DNA from: Cyanobium sp. FGCU6
Lineage (GTDB): Bacteria; Cyanobacteriota; Cyanobacteriia; PCC-6307; Cyanobiaceae
Assembly (NCBI GenBank): GCA_024958655.1
Contig: JANWUR010000003.1
Location: 124,001-188,000, forward strand
Direction of reading: 5' to 3'
Length of the DNA stretch: 64,000 bases
In this document: in pieces, positions 1-10,427 of the stretch
How positions within the stretch are numbered: position 1 is the first letter of the stretch
Layout of the letters: each line of letters begins with the position of its first letter
Position numbers and translations under genes: made by a program
Notes under the pieces: model-generated
Seen by the model: the letters and a program-made list of their open reading frames with translations, nothing else
The model's database searches: none
What the model was told of the DNA's origin: nothing

Positions 1-470
1 AGAGCGACCGCCGCCACTGAACTGGCCAGGGCCAGGCCCCCCCAGACCGAAACCAGCAAGGTGAGGGGCAGGGGGCGAAGGTAGCCGCCCATGAAGCGGC
101 CGTACCAGGCGAGCACGAAGCTGCGGCCGGGGGCATGGAAATCAGGATCCGTGGCCGTGCCGGGGCGGTGATGGTGCTGCTGATGGTTGTCCCGACAGCG
201 GCCATAGGGCAGGGCGCCATAGAGCAGCAGCACCAGAGAGCCCAGATGGTCGTTCCAGCGCCGACTGCCTGGAAGCAGAACCCCATGCATGGCGTCGTGA
301 CCGACGATGAACAGACCGGTCTGCAGAAAGGTCCTGGCCAGCACGGCCAGGACCAGCAGGGCGGGCGGGAGCTCCCCGGGGTTGAGGGGCAGCAGCAGCA
401 CGAGGGAGGCCAGCCAACCCAGCAGGATGAGGGCCGCCAGCAGCAGCCCCCTGCGGGTGACGGGGCTCAA
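1..470 (-). CDS. crtW: Beta-carotene ketolase CrtW (N-terminal part, runs off the left edge)
   Basis: This membrane di-iron enzyme adds 4-keto groups to beta-carotene, making echinenone or canthaxanthin. About 156 residues are visible. After hydrophobic segments comes the first histidine box (HDAMH), then HQQHH and the family motif DPDFH; the TGLFI stretch before the first box is typical of cyanobacterial CrtW and separates it from general fatty acid desaturases. No ATG lies before the first histidine box. The best start is a TTG at 470 that overlaps the stop of the upstream ocp gene (TTGA), so translation is probably coupled. Position next to ocp fits its role of supplying the keto-carotenoid that OCP binds. 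The C-terminal part lies outside the window. Confidence 0.85.
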   Translation of the reverse strand, partial: MSPVTRRGLLLAALILLGWLASLVLLLPLNPGELPPALLVLAVLARTFLQTGLFIVGHDAMHGVLLPGSRRWNDHLGSLVLLLYGALPYGRCRDNHQQHHHRPGTATDPDFHAPGRSFVLAWYGRFMGGYLRPLPLTLLVSVWGGLALASSVAAVA

Positions 471-1420
471 CGGGCGAACTTGAGGAGTTCGGCGGGCGAG
501 GCCAGCAGATCGATCGCCACGAAGTAGATCTTGCCTTCCGCGTTCAGCAGGAAGCGCCAGGCCACGTTCATGCCGATGCCGGCGCCGAACCAGGGGGTCT
601 GCACCTTGCCGGTCACCTTGATCTGGGTGAAGCCGCCCTCGGAGGGCTCGGCGTAGCCGCGCTCAGGCAGCAGACGCAGGTTCTGGCAGTCTTCGCGGAA
701 GAAGCGCAGGATCGCATCGGTGCCGACGATCGGCTTCTGGAAGGGAGGCTGCAGAGCGCCGTCGGGAAGGAACAGCTGGATGAGGTTGTCGAAGTCGTTG
801 GCGTTGAGCAGATCCATGTAGCTGGTGATCGTGGGGTTGATCACCCCCTCGATGAACACCTTCTTGCGCTGCTCTTCCGGGGTGGGGGCCACCACGGGTT
901 CCATCACCCGCTGCCCTTCGCCCTTGGCAGGGTCGTAACCCATATCGACCACGAAATTGCGCAGCAGCGTGATCTGCTGGCCCTGCTCCACACCCTTCAC
1001 CGAGGCCAGCACCGCAGAAGCGTTGGCGGAGAGCTGGTAGCCCTCGGGGATCGGGGCGACGAGGCCGGCGGCCATCCACTGGCCGAGCTGGTACCAGAAG
1101 CCGAGCTTGATGTTGACCGACCAGCTGGCGTAGGTGCGGCCGATCGTGGTGTCGGTGCTGTTGGCCAGGTCACACATCACCTGGCTCTGCTCCGGGAAGC
1201 TCATCGCCTTGATCTGCTGCAGGACGGGCTCGGCGAACTGCATGCGGGCCGCGCCTGGGGCGGCGATGGTGATCGTGGTGCCCATCTCGAGGTAGGCATA
1301 CCAGATCAGGGCCAGCTGGTCCTCGGCGCTGAGCAGACGGAAGCGGGCGGTGATCGCCGGAACCGCATCGGCGGCAAGGGTTTCCGGGAAGATCTGGGAG
1401 GCTTTTTCGAGCGTGAACAT
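467..1420 (-). CDS. ocp: Orange carotenoid protein (OCP)
   Basis: Water-soluble blue-light-activated photoprotective protein that binds one keto-carotenoid and quenches phycobilisome energy. The 317-residue frame has the usual OCP length and both domains: the alpha-helical carotenoid-binding N-terminal domain (LALIWYAYLEMG, IKLGFWYQLGQW) and the NTF2-like C-terminal domain (SYMDLLNANDFD, TPWFG, NVAWRFLLN). The carotenoid-contacting Tyr of SYMD and Trp of TPWFG, and the Arg of LLRN that forms the interdomain salt bridge in known OCPs, are present. The ATG at 1420 matches the family start; a GTG three codons upstream is less likely. It is the first gene of a probable ocp-crtW operon. No FRP gene is visible. 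Which OCP clade it belongs to cannot be decided by eye. Confidence 0.96.
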   Translation of the reverse strand: MFTLEKASQIFPETLAADAVPAITARFRLLSAEDQLALIWYAYLEMGTTITIAAPGAARMQFAEPVLQQIKAMSFPEQSQVMCDLANSTDTTIGRTYASWSVNIKLGFWYQLGQWMAAGLVAPIPEGYQLSANASAVLASVKGVEQGQQITLLRNFVVDMGYDPAKGEGQRVMEPVVAPTPEEQRKKVFIEGVINPTITSYMDLLNANDFDNLIQLFLPDGALQPPFQKPIVGTDAILRFFREDCQNLRLLPERGYAEPSEGGFTQIKVTGKVQTPWFGAGIGMNVAWRFLLNAEGKIYFVAIDLLASPAELLKFAR

Positions 1421-1506
1421 CGGCGGCACTCGTTTTGTTAAGGAGTCCTACTGAGTCTAGGGGATCAGCCGCCCATGAGGGCATGAACTGATTTAATCGC
1501 CAGCCC

Positions 1507-2076
1507 TCACTCGTTTGCGGAACCGGCCTCGGCCGGCAGCAGGGCTTCCGGCTCAAGATCGAGCCGCCGCAGCAGGGCGAACACGGTTCCGGCATTGCCA
1601 CGGCAGAGGCGCAGCTCGTCGTCGAGCACCGTGATGTCGAGCCAGGCGGGGAAGCTCTGCTTCACCGACGCCAGCAGCTCCAGCCGCTGCCCCCCCAGCC
1701 GCGGACCGATCCAGCCGCCCCGGCGGAAGGTGACCGTCACCCGCTGCCGGCCGCTGACCACCAGCTCGGCGATCACCGAGATCGCGGCCACCGCGCCCAG
1801 GGGACCCTTCAGGCGCAGCAGGTTCATGCCGCGGCCACGCTCGGGATCGAGCACCTGCAGGTTCTCCAGCCAGGGCGCCTGCTTGAGCCAGGGCTGGGTC
1901 GCACTGCTCCAGCGCAGCTCCCATACCCCCCGCAGCTGCCCCGCCTGCACCTCCAGATCCGCGGGCTGCACCCGCTCCAGCTGCTCCACCAGCGCCGGGA
2001 TGTCCGGATGGGAGGGCTCCTCCTGCAGGTAGCGCAGCAGGGTCTGGCGCACGGCTGCGGACGCTGCTTCGGCCAT
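1507..2076 (-). CDS. PAP/fibrillin family protein
   Basis: Lipid-associated protein of the plastoglobulin/fibrillin family, thought to bind lipids or carotenoids at thylakoids or lipid bodies. Of 189 residues, the family signature is near the middle: GVWELRWSSA followed by NLQVLDPERGRGMN, then a lipocalin-like beta-rich part and a C-terminal ITVLDDELRLCRG segment. The ATG at 2076 is followed by an alpha-helical N-terminus of about 45 residues. It lies just upstream of ocp on the same strand with an 86-nt gap, so it may be in the photoprotection neighbourhood, but no shared promoter is demonstrated. The molecular role in bacteria is not established. Confidence 0.85.
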   Translation of the reverse strand: MAEAASAAVRQTLLRYLQEEPSHPDIPALVEQLERVQPADLEVQAGQLRGVWELRWSSATQPWLKQAPWLENLQVLDPERGRGMNLLRLKGPLGAVAAISVIAELVVSGRQRVTVTFRRGGWIGPRLGGQRLELLASVKQSFPAWLDITVLDDELRLCRGNAGTVFALLRRLDLEPEALLPAEAGSANE

Positions 2077-2179
2077 GACACTCCAGCGGTGGGATTCACC
2101 TTATCGATGGCATCCGGCGGCTCTGGGCGGGGAAACCCTCCCCCGTACGCTGGCCCCCTGCGTCCACCCCCAACCCGCC

Positions 2180-2812
2180 ATGCGACCCCAGGCGCTGAAG
2201 CTCGGCCCCGGCAGCGATCTGCGCCTCAGCCTCGAGCAGCTGGCGATCGAGCGGAACGCCTCGGGCTTCGTGCTGGGTGTGGTGGGCAACCTCGCCCGCG
2301 CCGCCTTCCAGTGCCCGGGGCAGGCCGGGCCCACGGTGCTGGAGGGGGACCTGGAGATCATCACCCTCCAGGGCACGGTCTCACCCCAGGGGGTGCACCT
2401 GCATCTGAGCCTCTCCGACGGCGCCTGTCAGGTGTGGGGCGGCCATCTCGAGCCCGGCACGCTGGTGCTGAAGGGAGCCGACCTGCTGGTGGGATTCCTC
2501 GCCTCAGCCGACTCCAGCCCACCAGTTGCCGCGCCATTGGAACGCCCCACCACTCCCTCGGCGGAGCCGCGGGTGGAGATCGCCGTGGCCACCGGCTGCC
2601 CCTGGTCGGCGCGGGCCCTGCGGCTGCTGCGCACCCTCGGCATTGCCCATCAGGTGCTGCTGGTGGAAGACGCGGCCGGGCGTCAGGAACTTGAGCGGCT
2701 CAGCGGCCATGGCGGCGTGCCCCAGGTGTTCATCGACGGGCAGTGGATCGGCGGCTATGACGCCCTGGCGGAGCTGCATGGCCAGGGCGCGTTGGAGATC
2801 CTCAGGGGCTGA
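2180..2812 (+). CDS. PPC/DUF296 domain-glutaredoxin fusion protein
   Basis: A 210-residue protein made of two known domains. Residues about 1-110 match the PPC/DUF296 fold (LKLGPGSDLRLSLEQLA, LEIITLQGTVS, HLHLSLSDG, VWGGHL). Residues about 130-208 are a glutaredoxin domain: the redox site CPWS replaces CPYC, so only the first Cys remains (monothiol type), and the glutathione-binding GGVPQVFIDG and GGYDAL motifs are present. The ATG at 2180 begins directly at the PPC domain. It is divergent from the fibrillin gene. The PPC part suggests a small-molecule or DNA-associated role, and the glutaredoxin part suggests redox sensing or iron-sulfur transfer. The function of the fusion is unknown. Confidence 0.85.
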   Translation: MRPQALKLGPGSDLRLSLEQLAIERNASGFVLGVVGNLARAAFQCPGQAGPTVLEGDLEIITLQGTVSPQGVHLHLSLSDGACQVWGGHLEPGTLVLKGADLLVGFLASADSSPPVAAPLERPTTPSAEPRVEIAVATGCPWSARALRLLRTLGIAHQVLLVEDAAGRQELERLSGHGGVPQVFIDGQWIGGYDALAELHGQGALEILRG

Positions 2813-2846
2813 ACCGTCCGGGCCCATGCTGTGGGTGGCCGCCCCC

Positions 2847-3656
2847 TCAGGAACCGCGGCGAAGAATCCCCCCCATCAGGCCGCGGGCGATGCTCCGACC
2901 GGTCGGTCCCCCCAGCCGCTGGCCCGCCTCGCCGGCCAGCGAGAGCAGAAGACGCTCCTTCTCCCGCTCGGCACGCCGATGGGCCTGGGCCCGCTCCCGC
3001 TGCCTGGCGCGCTCCTGCCGCTCCTGCTCCCGTTCCTGCCGCCGCTGCTCCTCAGCGGCGGCAGCCAGGGCTGTGGCTTGCTCCGAGCGCTGGCGCAGCA
3101 GCTCGTAGGCCGATTCCCTGTCGTCCGGGGTGCGGTAGACGGCGTGCAGGGGCGACGCCGCGATCCTCGCCTGGCGGTCCGCCGTCTCGATCGGCCCCAG
3201 CTGACTTCCTGGGGGAACCACCCAGGCCCGCTCGATCGGGCAGATCCATCGGGTTCCGGGTGCAGAACAGCAGCGCCACCCCCTTGGAACGGACCAGGCG
3301 CACCACCTGCTCGATCGTGTCGACCAGCACGGCAGGAGCGCCGTCGAACAGGAGATGGGCTTCGTCGAACTCCAGCAGCAGCCGTGGCTTCTCGCCATCG
3401 CCCATTTCGGGGAGCTGCTCGTACAGAGAAGAGAGCAGCCAGAGCAGCACTGTGGCGAAGAGCTTCGGGGAGCGGTGGAACTGGGCACGCCGATGCGGCT
3501 GAACTGCTCCACGACCCGCTGCACGCTCACCGTCTTGCCGGTTCCGGGGGCACTGGCGATCAGGAGGAGGCGGTTGGCCTTCGCCGGCAGCAGCACCCCA
3601 TCCGCTCCGCCTCGCCCGGGATCGGGCCTGGCGATCAGCAGCGGCTCGGCGGCCAT
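2847..3656 (-). pseudogene. Decayed HerA-like/DUF853 (YjgR-type) ATPase
   Basis: Remnant of a DUF853 helicase HerA-like ATPase, normally about 500 residues. The N-terminal Walker A (APGTGKTV) and the following VVEQFSRIGVP are in one frame. The Walker B region (PRLLLEFDEAHLLFDGAP) and VRLVRSKGVALLF are in a second frame (about 3245-3480). The C-terminal part (RESAYELLRQ, then an Arg/Glu-rich coiled tail) returns to the first frame. At least two frameshifts and an internal deletion between Walker A and the Walker B block are needed to explain this. It is therefore a non-functional gene. Confidence 0.8.
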
Positions 3657-3697
3657 CGCGGCGGCAGCGTTGTGGACCGCAGCGCAGGGCCGCTGAC

Positions 3698-4573
3698 TCA
3701 GCCCAACTCGAGGCAGGCCAGGCCGTAGATCTCATCCAGAGGCAGCCGGGGCGCCGGGCCTCTGTACATCCGCAGGGTCTCCCCCACCGCGGTGAATCCG
3801 CGCTCGGCCAGCACCGCTGCCGCATGGGGATTGGCCGCGGGGGCGTCGATCAGCACCTCGCCGGGGTGGGCCGCCAGCAGGGCCGCGAGCAGGGCATCGG
3901 CCAGGGGCGGCGTGTCGGCGATCAGGGGACCCACCCGCCAGCCCCAGCCCACCGGCAGCAGGCAGGGGCGGATGCGCCCGAAGCCCCTGCAGCGGCTGTC
4001 GCCATCCAGCAGCACCCGCACCGTGCCGGCGGGATGGTGCAGCCAGTCACCGAGGAAGAGGGGCCGGGGTGTGGCCTCGTGGCGGGCGTCATAGGCCTGC
4101 ACCACCGCCTCGGGCACCGCCTCCAGCGGCTCCAGCCGCCAGGGCGGAGGGGATGGCGCGATCGTGGTGCGGCCGTCGCCGCGCTGGCGCCAGCGGCGGG
4201 TGGGCGCGGCGGGGTGGAAGCCCCAGCCGGCGTAGTCCTCGATCCGATCGGGGGCCGCCTCGATGCCGATGCAGCGCACGTCGCTCAGGTGCTCGAGGGC
4301 ATGGCGCCAGAGCTGCAGCCCGAAGCCGCGGCCGCGCCGGTCGGGCCGCACCAGGAACAGGCCGATGAAGCCGTAGCTGGGGTCGTAGCGGACGCCGGCG
4401 ATGCAGCCGATCGGCTCGCCATCGAGGCACCCCACCCACAACCCCTGGGCGTCGGTGTGGCGGTAGATGGCCAGATCGCCGCTGCCCGGCACGAAGCCCT
4501 CGGCCCGGGCCCAGGCCGTGACCACAGAAATGTCGGCCGCGGTGAGCGGGCGGATCGTGAAGGAGTGGGTCAT
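3698..4573 (-). CDS. GNAT family N-acetyltransferase with C-terminal DUF1248-like domain
   Basis: Probable acyl-CoA-dependent N-acetyltransferase of unknown substrate. The 291-residue protein has an N-terminal GNAT fold (FTIRPLTAADI, then GFIGLFLVRPDRRGRGFG with the acetyl-CoA-binding R/Q-x-x-G-x-G motif, then LWRHALEHL). A C-terminal half (WRVGPLIADTPPLADALL, GEVLIDAPAANPHA, RMYRGP) matches the DUF1248/Acetyltransf_18 extension found behind such GNATs. The ATG at 4573 gives the usual N-terminus; an upstream in-frame start adds 11 unlikely residues. Neighbours do not suggest a substrate. Confidence 0.82.
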   Translation of the reverse strand: MTHSFTIRPLTAADISVVTAWARAEGFVPGSGDLAIYRHTDAQGLWVGCLDGEPIGCIAGVRYDPSYGFIGLFLVRPDRRGRGFGLQLWRHALEHLSDVRCIGIEAAPDRIEDYAGWGFHPAAPTRRWRQRGDGRTTIAPSPPPWRLEPLEAVPEAVVQAYDARHEATPRPLFLGDWLHHPAGTVRVLLDGDSRCRGFGRIRPCLLPVGWGWRVGPLIADTPPLADALLAALLAAHPGEVLIDAPAANPHAAAVLAERGFTAVGETLRMYRGPAPRLPLDEIYGLACLELG

Positions 4574-4776
4574 GGGGAACGGTCCCTGGCCCCAGCATCG
4601 GGCCAAGGGACCCGCACGCGGCGAGGCACGGCGGCCGGGTCAGGAGACGCTGCCTAAGGTTCAGCCCACCGGCGGACGCGGGCATGGCACGCACCCGAGC
4701 GACCTTCGGGGCGGTGCCGGGGAGCGATCCGGCCGGCCAGCCGGCGCCTGCAGCGAAACCGGCGGGACCCTGAGGC

Positions 4777-5502
4777 TCAGCGCTTCGGCAGATCGCGCAC
4801 GCCCGGCACGCCATCCACGATCTCGCCCACCAACACCTGGTCGGTGAGGTTCACGAACAGGCCGTTCTCCAGCACCCCAGGCAGGTTGTTGATCTCCTTC
4901 TCCAGGCTCACCGGATCGGTGATGCCGCCGGCGAACTTCACATCCAGCACCAGATTGCCCTGGTCGGTGACCACCGGGCCGGCCTTGCGCACAGCCATCC
5001 GCAGCTGGGCATCGCCGCCCATCTCGCCGAGCTGACCCTGCACCTGGCGCCAGGCGCCGGGCAGCACCTCCACCGGCAGCAGGAAGCCCAGGTTGAGGGT
5101 GTCCACCAGCTTGGTGGCATCCACCACCACCACGAAGCGATCGGCCCGACGCGCCACCAGCTTCTCCTGCACGTGGCAGGCCCCGCCCCCCTTGATCAGC
5201 TGGAACGAGGGATCCACCTCATCGGCGCCGTCGATCGCCAGGTCGATCCGCTCGATCGCGTTGAGGCTCTTGAGCGGGATCCCCAGCTCGGCCGCCAGCA
5301 CCTCCCCCTGGAAGGAGGTGGTGACGCCGGTGATGTCGCGCAGTTCACCGCTGCGCAGCCTGGCCCCGAGGGCCTCGATCATCAGGGCGGCGGTGGAACC
5401 GGAGCCGAGGCCAAGCACCATGCCGTCGTGGATCTGCTCCACGGCGGCTTCGGCCACCGCCTGCTTCATCTGGTTCTGCAGATCTGACACGCGCTGATCC
5501 AT
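4777..5502 (-). CDS. rpiA: Ribose-5-phosphate isomerase A
   Basis: Interconverts ribose 5-phosphate and ribulose 5-phosphate in the Calvin-Benson and pentose phosphate pathways, in the cytoplasm. The 241-residue protein shows all family motifs: GLGSGSTA phosphate-binding loop near residue 33, DGADEVDP, and [11 protein letters not shown] that carries the catalytic Lys region. Length and start ([14 protein letters not shown]) are normal. It lies 18 nt downstream of the GGDEF-EAL gene stop on the same strand, but no functional link is implied. Confidence 0.97.
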   Translation of the reverse strand: MDQRVSDLQNQMKQAVAEAAVEQIHDGMVLGLGSGSTAALMIEALGARLRSGELRDITGVTTSFQGEVLAAELGIPLKSLNAIERIDLAIDGADEVDPSFQLIKGGGACHVQEKLVARRADRFVVVVDATKLVDTLNLGFLLPVEVLPGAWRQVQGQLGEMGGDAQLRMAVRKAGPVVTDQGNLVLDVKFAGGITDPVSLEKEINNLPGVLENGLFVNLTDQVLVGEIVDGVPGVRDLPKR

Positions 5503-5520
5503 GGCTGTCGCGGTGCGAAC

Positions 5521-7386
5521 TTAGCCCGGCCAGACCACAGGATTCGGGTTCGCGTCACGCCCTGCAGCCCAGGCCGGGAAGGCGCTGGCCGGCATCGGCG
5601 GGGCCAGCGCGAACCCCTGAACCAGATCACAGCCCATCAGCCGCAGGGCGTCCTGGTGTTGCGGCGTCTCCACCCCCTCGGCCACACAGTGCAGGCCGAG
5701 GGAATGGGCCAGCTCGATCACACCGCGCACGATCGCCGCATCGCCGGGTTCCCGCAGCATCTGAGCGATGAAGGAGCGGTCGATCTTCAGGCCGGCCACC
5801 GGCAGGCGGCGCAGGTAGGTGAGGGAGGAGTAGCCGGTGCCGAAGTCGTCCAGGGCGAAGCTGATGCCGAGCTCACAGCAGGCCAGCATCGTCTGGCGCA
5901 CCTGGTGGAGATCCTGCAGGGCCGCGGTCTCGAGCACCTCCAGCCTGAGGGACTGGGGCGGCAGGCCAGGCTGGCGGGCCAGCTGCTGACGCAGGCGATC
6001 AGGCAGGGCGGGATTCAGCAGCTCGCGGGCCGAGATGTTGACGCTGACGCCTTGACACAGGCCTGCGGCGATCCAGGTGGCGGCCTGGTCGAGCGTCTGC
6101 TCCAGCACCCAGTCGCCCAGCGCCTCGATCGCCGCTTCCTCCTCGATCAGCGGCAGCCACTCCCCAGGCAGCAACACACCCCGCTCGGGATGGGCCCAGC
6201 GCACGAGCGCCTCCAGCCAGGACACCCGAGCCGTGCGGAGATCGAGGATCGGCTGCACGTACAGACGCAGTTGCCCGGCCTCGATCCCCGCCTGGATGGC
6301 CAGCACCCGGGCCTGGCGCTGGTTCGCCCGTCGCTCCAGCTCCGGGTCAAAGTGCCCCACCCGCCCCGGCCCGGCCCGCTTGGCGGCGTACATGGCCTGG
6401 TCGGCCTGCCGCAGCAGCGTGTCCGGATCTGCGTCATCCGGCGGCACGGGGCGCAGCCCCAGGCTCGTGCTGAGGGCCAGCGCGATGCCATTGGCCAGGC
6501 GACAGGGCTCGGCCACCGCGGCCAGCAGATGCCGCCCCAGATCCTCCAGTTCAGTCCGATCCCGCAGGCCGGGCAGGATCACCACGAATTCATCCCCACC
6601 GAGGCGGGCGACGGTGTCCCCCGGCCGCAGGCAGGCCACCAGACGCCGGCCCATCTCCACCAGCAACTGGTCACCGATGGCATGGCCGTACTGATCATTG
6701 ATTGGTTTGAAGGCATCCAGGTCGAGATAGCCCACGGCCAACAGTTCCCCCTGCTCGCGGCAGCGCTGCAGGGCCTGGTCCAGCCGGGTTCTGAGCAGGG
6801 TGCGGTTGGGCAGGCCGGTGAGCGGATCCTCGTAGGCCAGCTGTTCCAGGCGCCGGTCGAGCAGGCGCCGCTCGAAACCCTGGGCAAAGCTGCTCACCAC
6901 GATGGAGAGCACCGCCACCTCCTCCGGGCTCCAGCGGCGCGGGGCGCGCACATGGTCGAACCCGACGAAGCCGTCGAGATGACCCCGGCGCACGAGGGGA
7001 AGCACCAGCAACGACTGGATGTCCTGGGAGCGGAGCAGCTCGCGCTCGGCGTCGGCCTCGGCCGGCAGCGCCTCCAGACAGGGCAGGTTGATCGCGCGGC
7101 CGGCCCGCAGCTCCGCCATCCACCACGGAAAGGCCGCCGTCGGAACGTCCTGCAGGCCGTCGCGCTGGGGCGTCACCCCCGCAGCACACCATTCATGGGT
7201 GTTGCTCAAGCTGTCTGGAGCGCTGCGCACGGTGAACACGTAGGCCCGGTCCACAGCGAACAAGCTGCCGATGCGGGCAAGGGTGTGGTCGATGCCGGCG
7301 TCCAGGGCGGCGCTGGGCTGGGTGATGAACTCCTCGGCCGTGCGGGCGATCAGCCCGAGCAGGTCGCCACTGAGCGGACGGCCCAT
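5521..7386 (-). CDS. GAF-GGDEF-EAL cyclic-di-GMP signalling protein
   Basis: Bifunctional-looking enzyme for synthesis and breakdown of cyclic di-GMP. It has 621 residues: a GAF sensor domain at about 10-175 (SLFAVDRAYVFTV, LLVLPLVRRGHLDGFVGF), a GGDEF domain at about 185-345 with an intact GGDEF motif and an inhibitory I-site (RPGD) five residues before it, and an EAL domain at about 365-610. The EAL part keeps LEALVRW, VNIS, DDFGTGYSSL, LKIDRSFI and AEGVET, so both catalytic domains look active. No transmembrane segment is seen, so it should be cytoplasmic, with the GAF domain sensing an unknown ligand. Confidence 0.93.
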   Translation of the reverse strand: MGRPLSGDLLGLIARTAEEFITQPSAALDAGIDHTLARIGSLFAVDRAYVFTVRSAPDSLSNTHEWCAAGVTPQRDGLQDVPTAAFPWWMAELRAGRAINLPCLEALPAEADAERELLRSQDIQSLLVLPLVRRGHLDGFVGFDHVRAPRRWSPEEVAVLSIVVSSFAQGFERRLLDRRLEQLAYEDPLTGLPNRTLLRTRLDQALQRCREQGELLAVGYLDLDAFKPINDQYGHAIGDQLLVEMGRRLVACLRPGDTVARLGGDEFVVILPGLRDRTELEDLGRHLLAAVAEPCRLANGIALALSTSLGLRPVPPDDADPDTLLRQADQAMYAAKRAGPGRVGHFDPELERRANQRQARVLAIQAGIEAGQLRLYVQPILDLRTARVSWLEALVRWAHPERGVLLPGEWLPLIEEEAAIEALGDWVLEQTLDQAATWIAAGLCQGVSVNISARELLNPALPDRLRQQLARQPGLPPQSLRLEVLETAALQDLHQVRQTMLACCELGISFALDDFGTGYSSLTYLRRLPVAGLKIDRSFIAQMLREPGDAAIVRGVIELAHSLGLHCVAEGVETPQHQDALRLMGCDLVQGFALAPPMPASAFPAWAAGRDANPNPVVWPG

Positions 7387-7414
7387 GGGCGAGGAATTCC
7401 CAGGGAACAGCCCT

Positions 7415-9404
<1,990 letters not shown>

Positions 9405-9478
9405 CGCCGAAGAGAGTGAAGGGTTGCCGGAGGGACGCGGGCCGACGGGCCCAGGCGACTAAGTTTCCAGCCAAGTGC

Positions 9479-9775
9479 ATGGAGCGGGCCATGGCCGCCA
9501 TCCCACCCGGCAGCCGCCGACGCTGCAGCCTCTGCCAGGTCGAGATCCAGGGCATGACCGGCGGGGCCGATCTGGTGCACTTCAGCCAGGGGGCCCCGGG
9601 CACCCGCGCCAAGCTCTGGGCCCGGGTCTGCCAGTACCTGCGCAGCCCTGAACAGACCGGCCAGTGCCTCAACCAGGACCCGACCCTGCGGGGCGAGGTT
9701 CAGAGCTCCGACTATTACGCGGAAGCCCCGCAGGTCGACCTCTCCGGACTGGTGGGAGGCGATCCCGTAGGGTGA
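9479..9775 (+). CDS. Conserved small protein with CxxC motif, unknown function
   Basis: A 98-residue protein that I do not assign to a characterised family. It has a CSLCQVE (CxxC) motif near residue 16, two more cysteines (VCQYL, GQCLNQD), and a C-terminal SSDYYAEAPQVDLSG segment. The four cysteines could form a small zinc site, which is inference. The ATG at 9479 is used; a second ATG 12 nt downstream is possible. It sits 79 nt upstream of rimP on the same strand and may be the first gene of the rimP-nusA-infB transcript. Confidence 0.65.
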   Translation: MERAMAAIPPGSRRRCSLCQVEIQGMTGGADLVHFSQGAPGTRAKLWARVCQYLRSPEQTGQCLNQDPTLRGEVQSSDYYAEAPQVDLSGLVGGDPVG

Positions 9776-9854
9776 GCTGATCGCCCGCCGGGCGGCACCC
9801 TCATCGGCCTGCGTCACCCCTGCCGGGGTCACCCTGCCGTCAGGGGGCAGTTCC

Positions 9855-10373
9855 ATGACTGCAGAACCCGGCGGGATGCCCCGCCGGCCGTCTCACGTCG
9901 TGCCCCACCCTGCCCAGTCATCGCTCGAAACGCTGGCCCGCTCGGTCGCCGATGCTCGCGGGTTGGAGCTGAACGGCCTCCATGTACATACCCATCGGAT
10001 CCCGATGACTGTGCAAGTGCTCGTGCAAAAGGCCGACGGCAGCGACGTCACCCTCGACGAATGCGCCGCCCTCAGCGGCCCGCTCGGCGAGGCGGTGGAG
10101 GCCGAAGGCCTGCTCGAGGGCGCCTGGACGCTGGAGGTGAGCAGCCCAGGAATCGGAGACGATCTCCGCTCCGACCGTGACTTCACCAGTTTCCGCGGCT
10201 TTCCCGTGGCGGTGACCCACCGCAGCGCCGACAGCGGCGAGGCGTCCCGCGAAGGTCTCCTCCTCGGCCGCGACGAGCATGACGTTCTGCTCAATGTGCG
10301 CGGACGCACGGTGAAGCTGCCCCGCGACGACGTGCTCGCAGTGCGACTCGTCAGTCCGAAGGGAGAGGGCTGA
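9855..10373 (+). CDS. rimP: Ribosome maturation factor RimP
   Basis: Assembly factor for the 30S ribosomal subunit. The 172 residues contain the RimP N-terminal domain (LARSVADARGLELNGLHVH, VTLDECAALSGPLGEA, LEVSSPGIGDDLRSDRDF) and the C-terminal SH3-like domain (FPVAVTH, DVLLNVRGRTVKLPRDDVLAVRLV). The LEVSSPG motif is diagnostic. It starts the conserved rimP-nusA-rnpM-infB order and is followed by nusA after 54 nt. Confidence 0.96.
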   Translation: MTAEPGGMPRRPSHVVPHPAQSSLETLARSVADARGLELNGLHVHTHRIPMTVQVLVQKADGSDVTLDECAALSGPLGEAVEAEGLLEGAWTLEVSSPGIGDDLRSDRDFTSFRGFPVAVTHRSADSGEASREGLLLGRDEHDVLLNVRGRTVKLPRDDVLAVRLVSPKGEG

Positions 10374-10427
10374 GGCCCAGCTCTCCCACCTTCCCTCCCT
10401 ACCCCGTTCTCCCCCCTCTCTCCGCCC

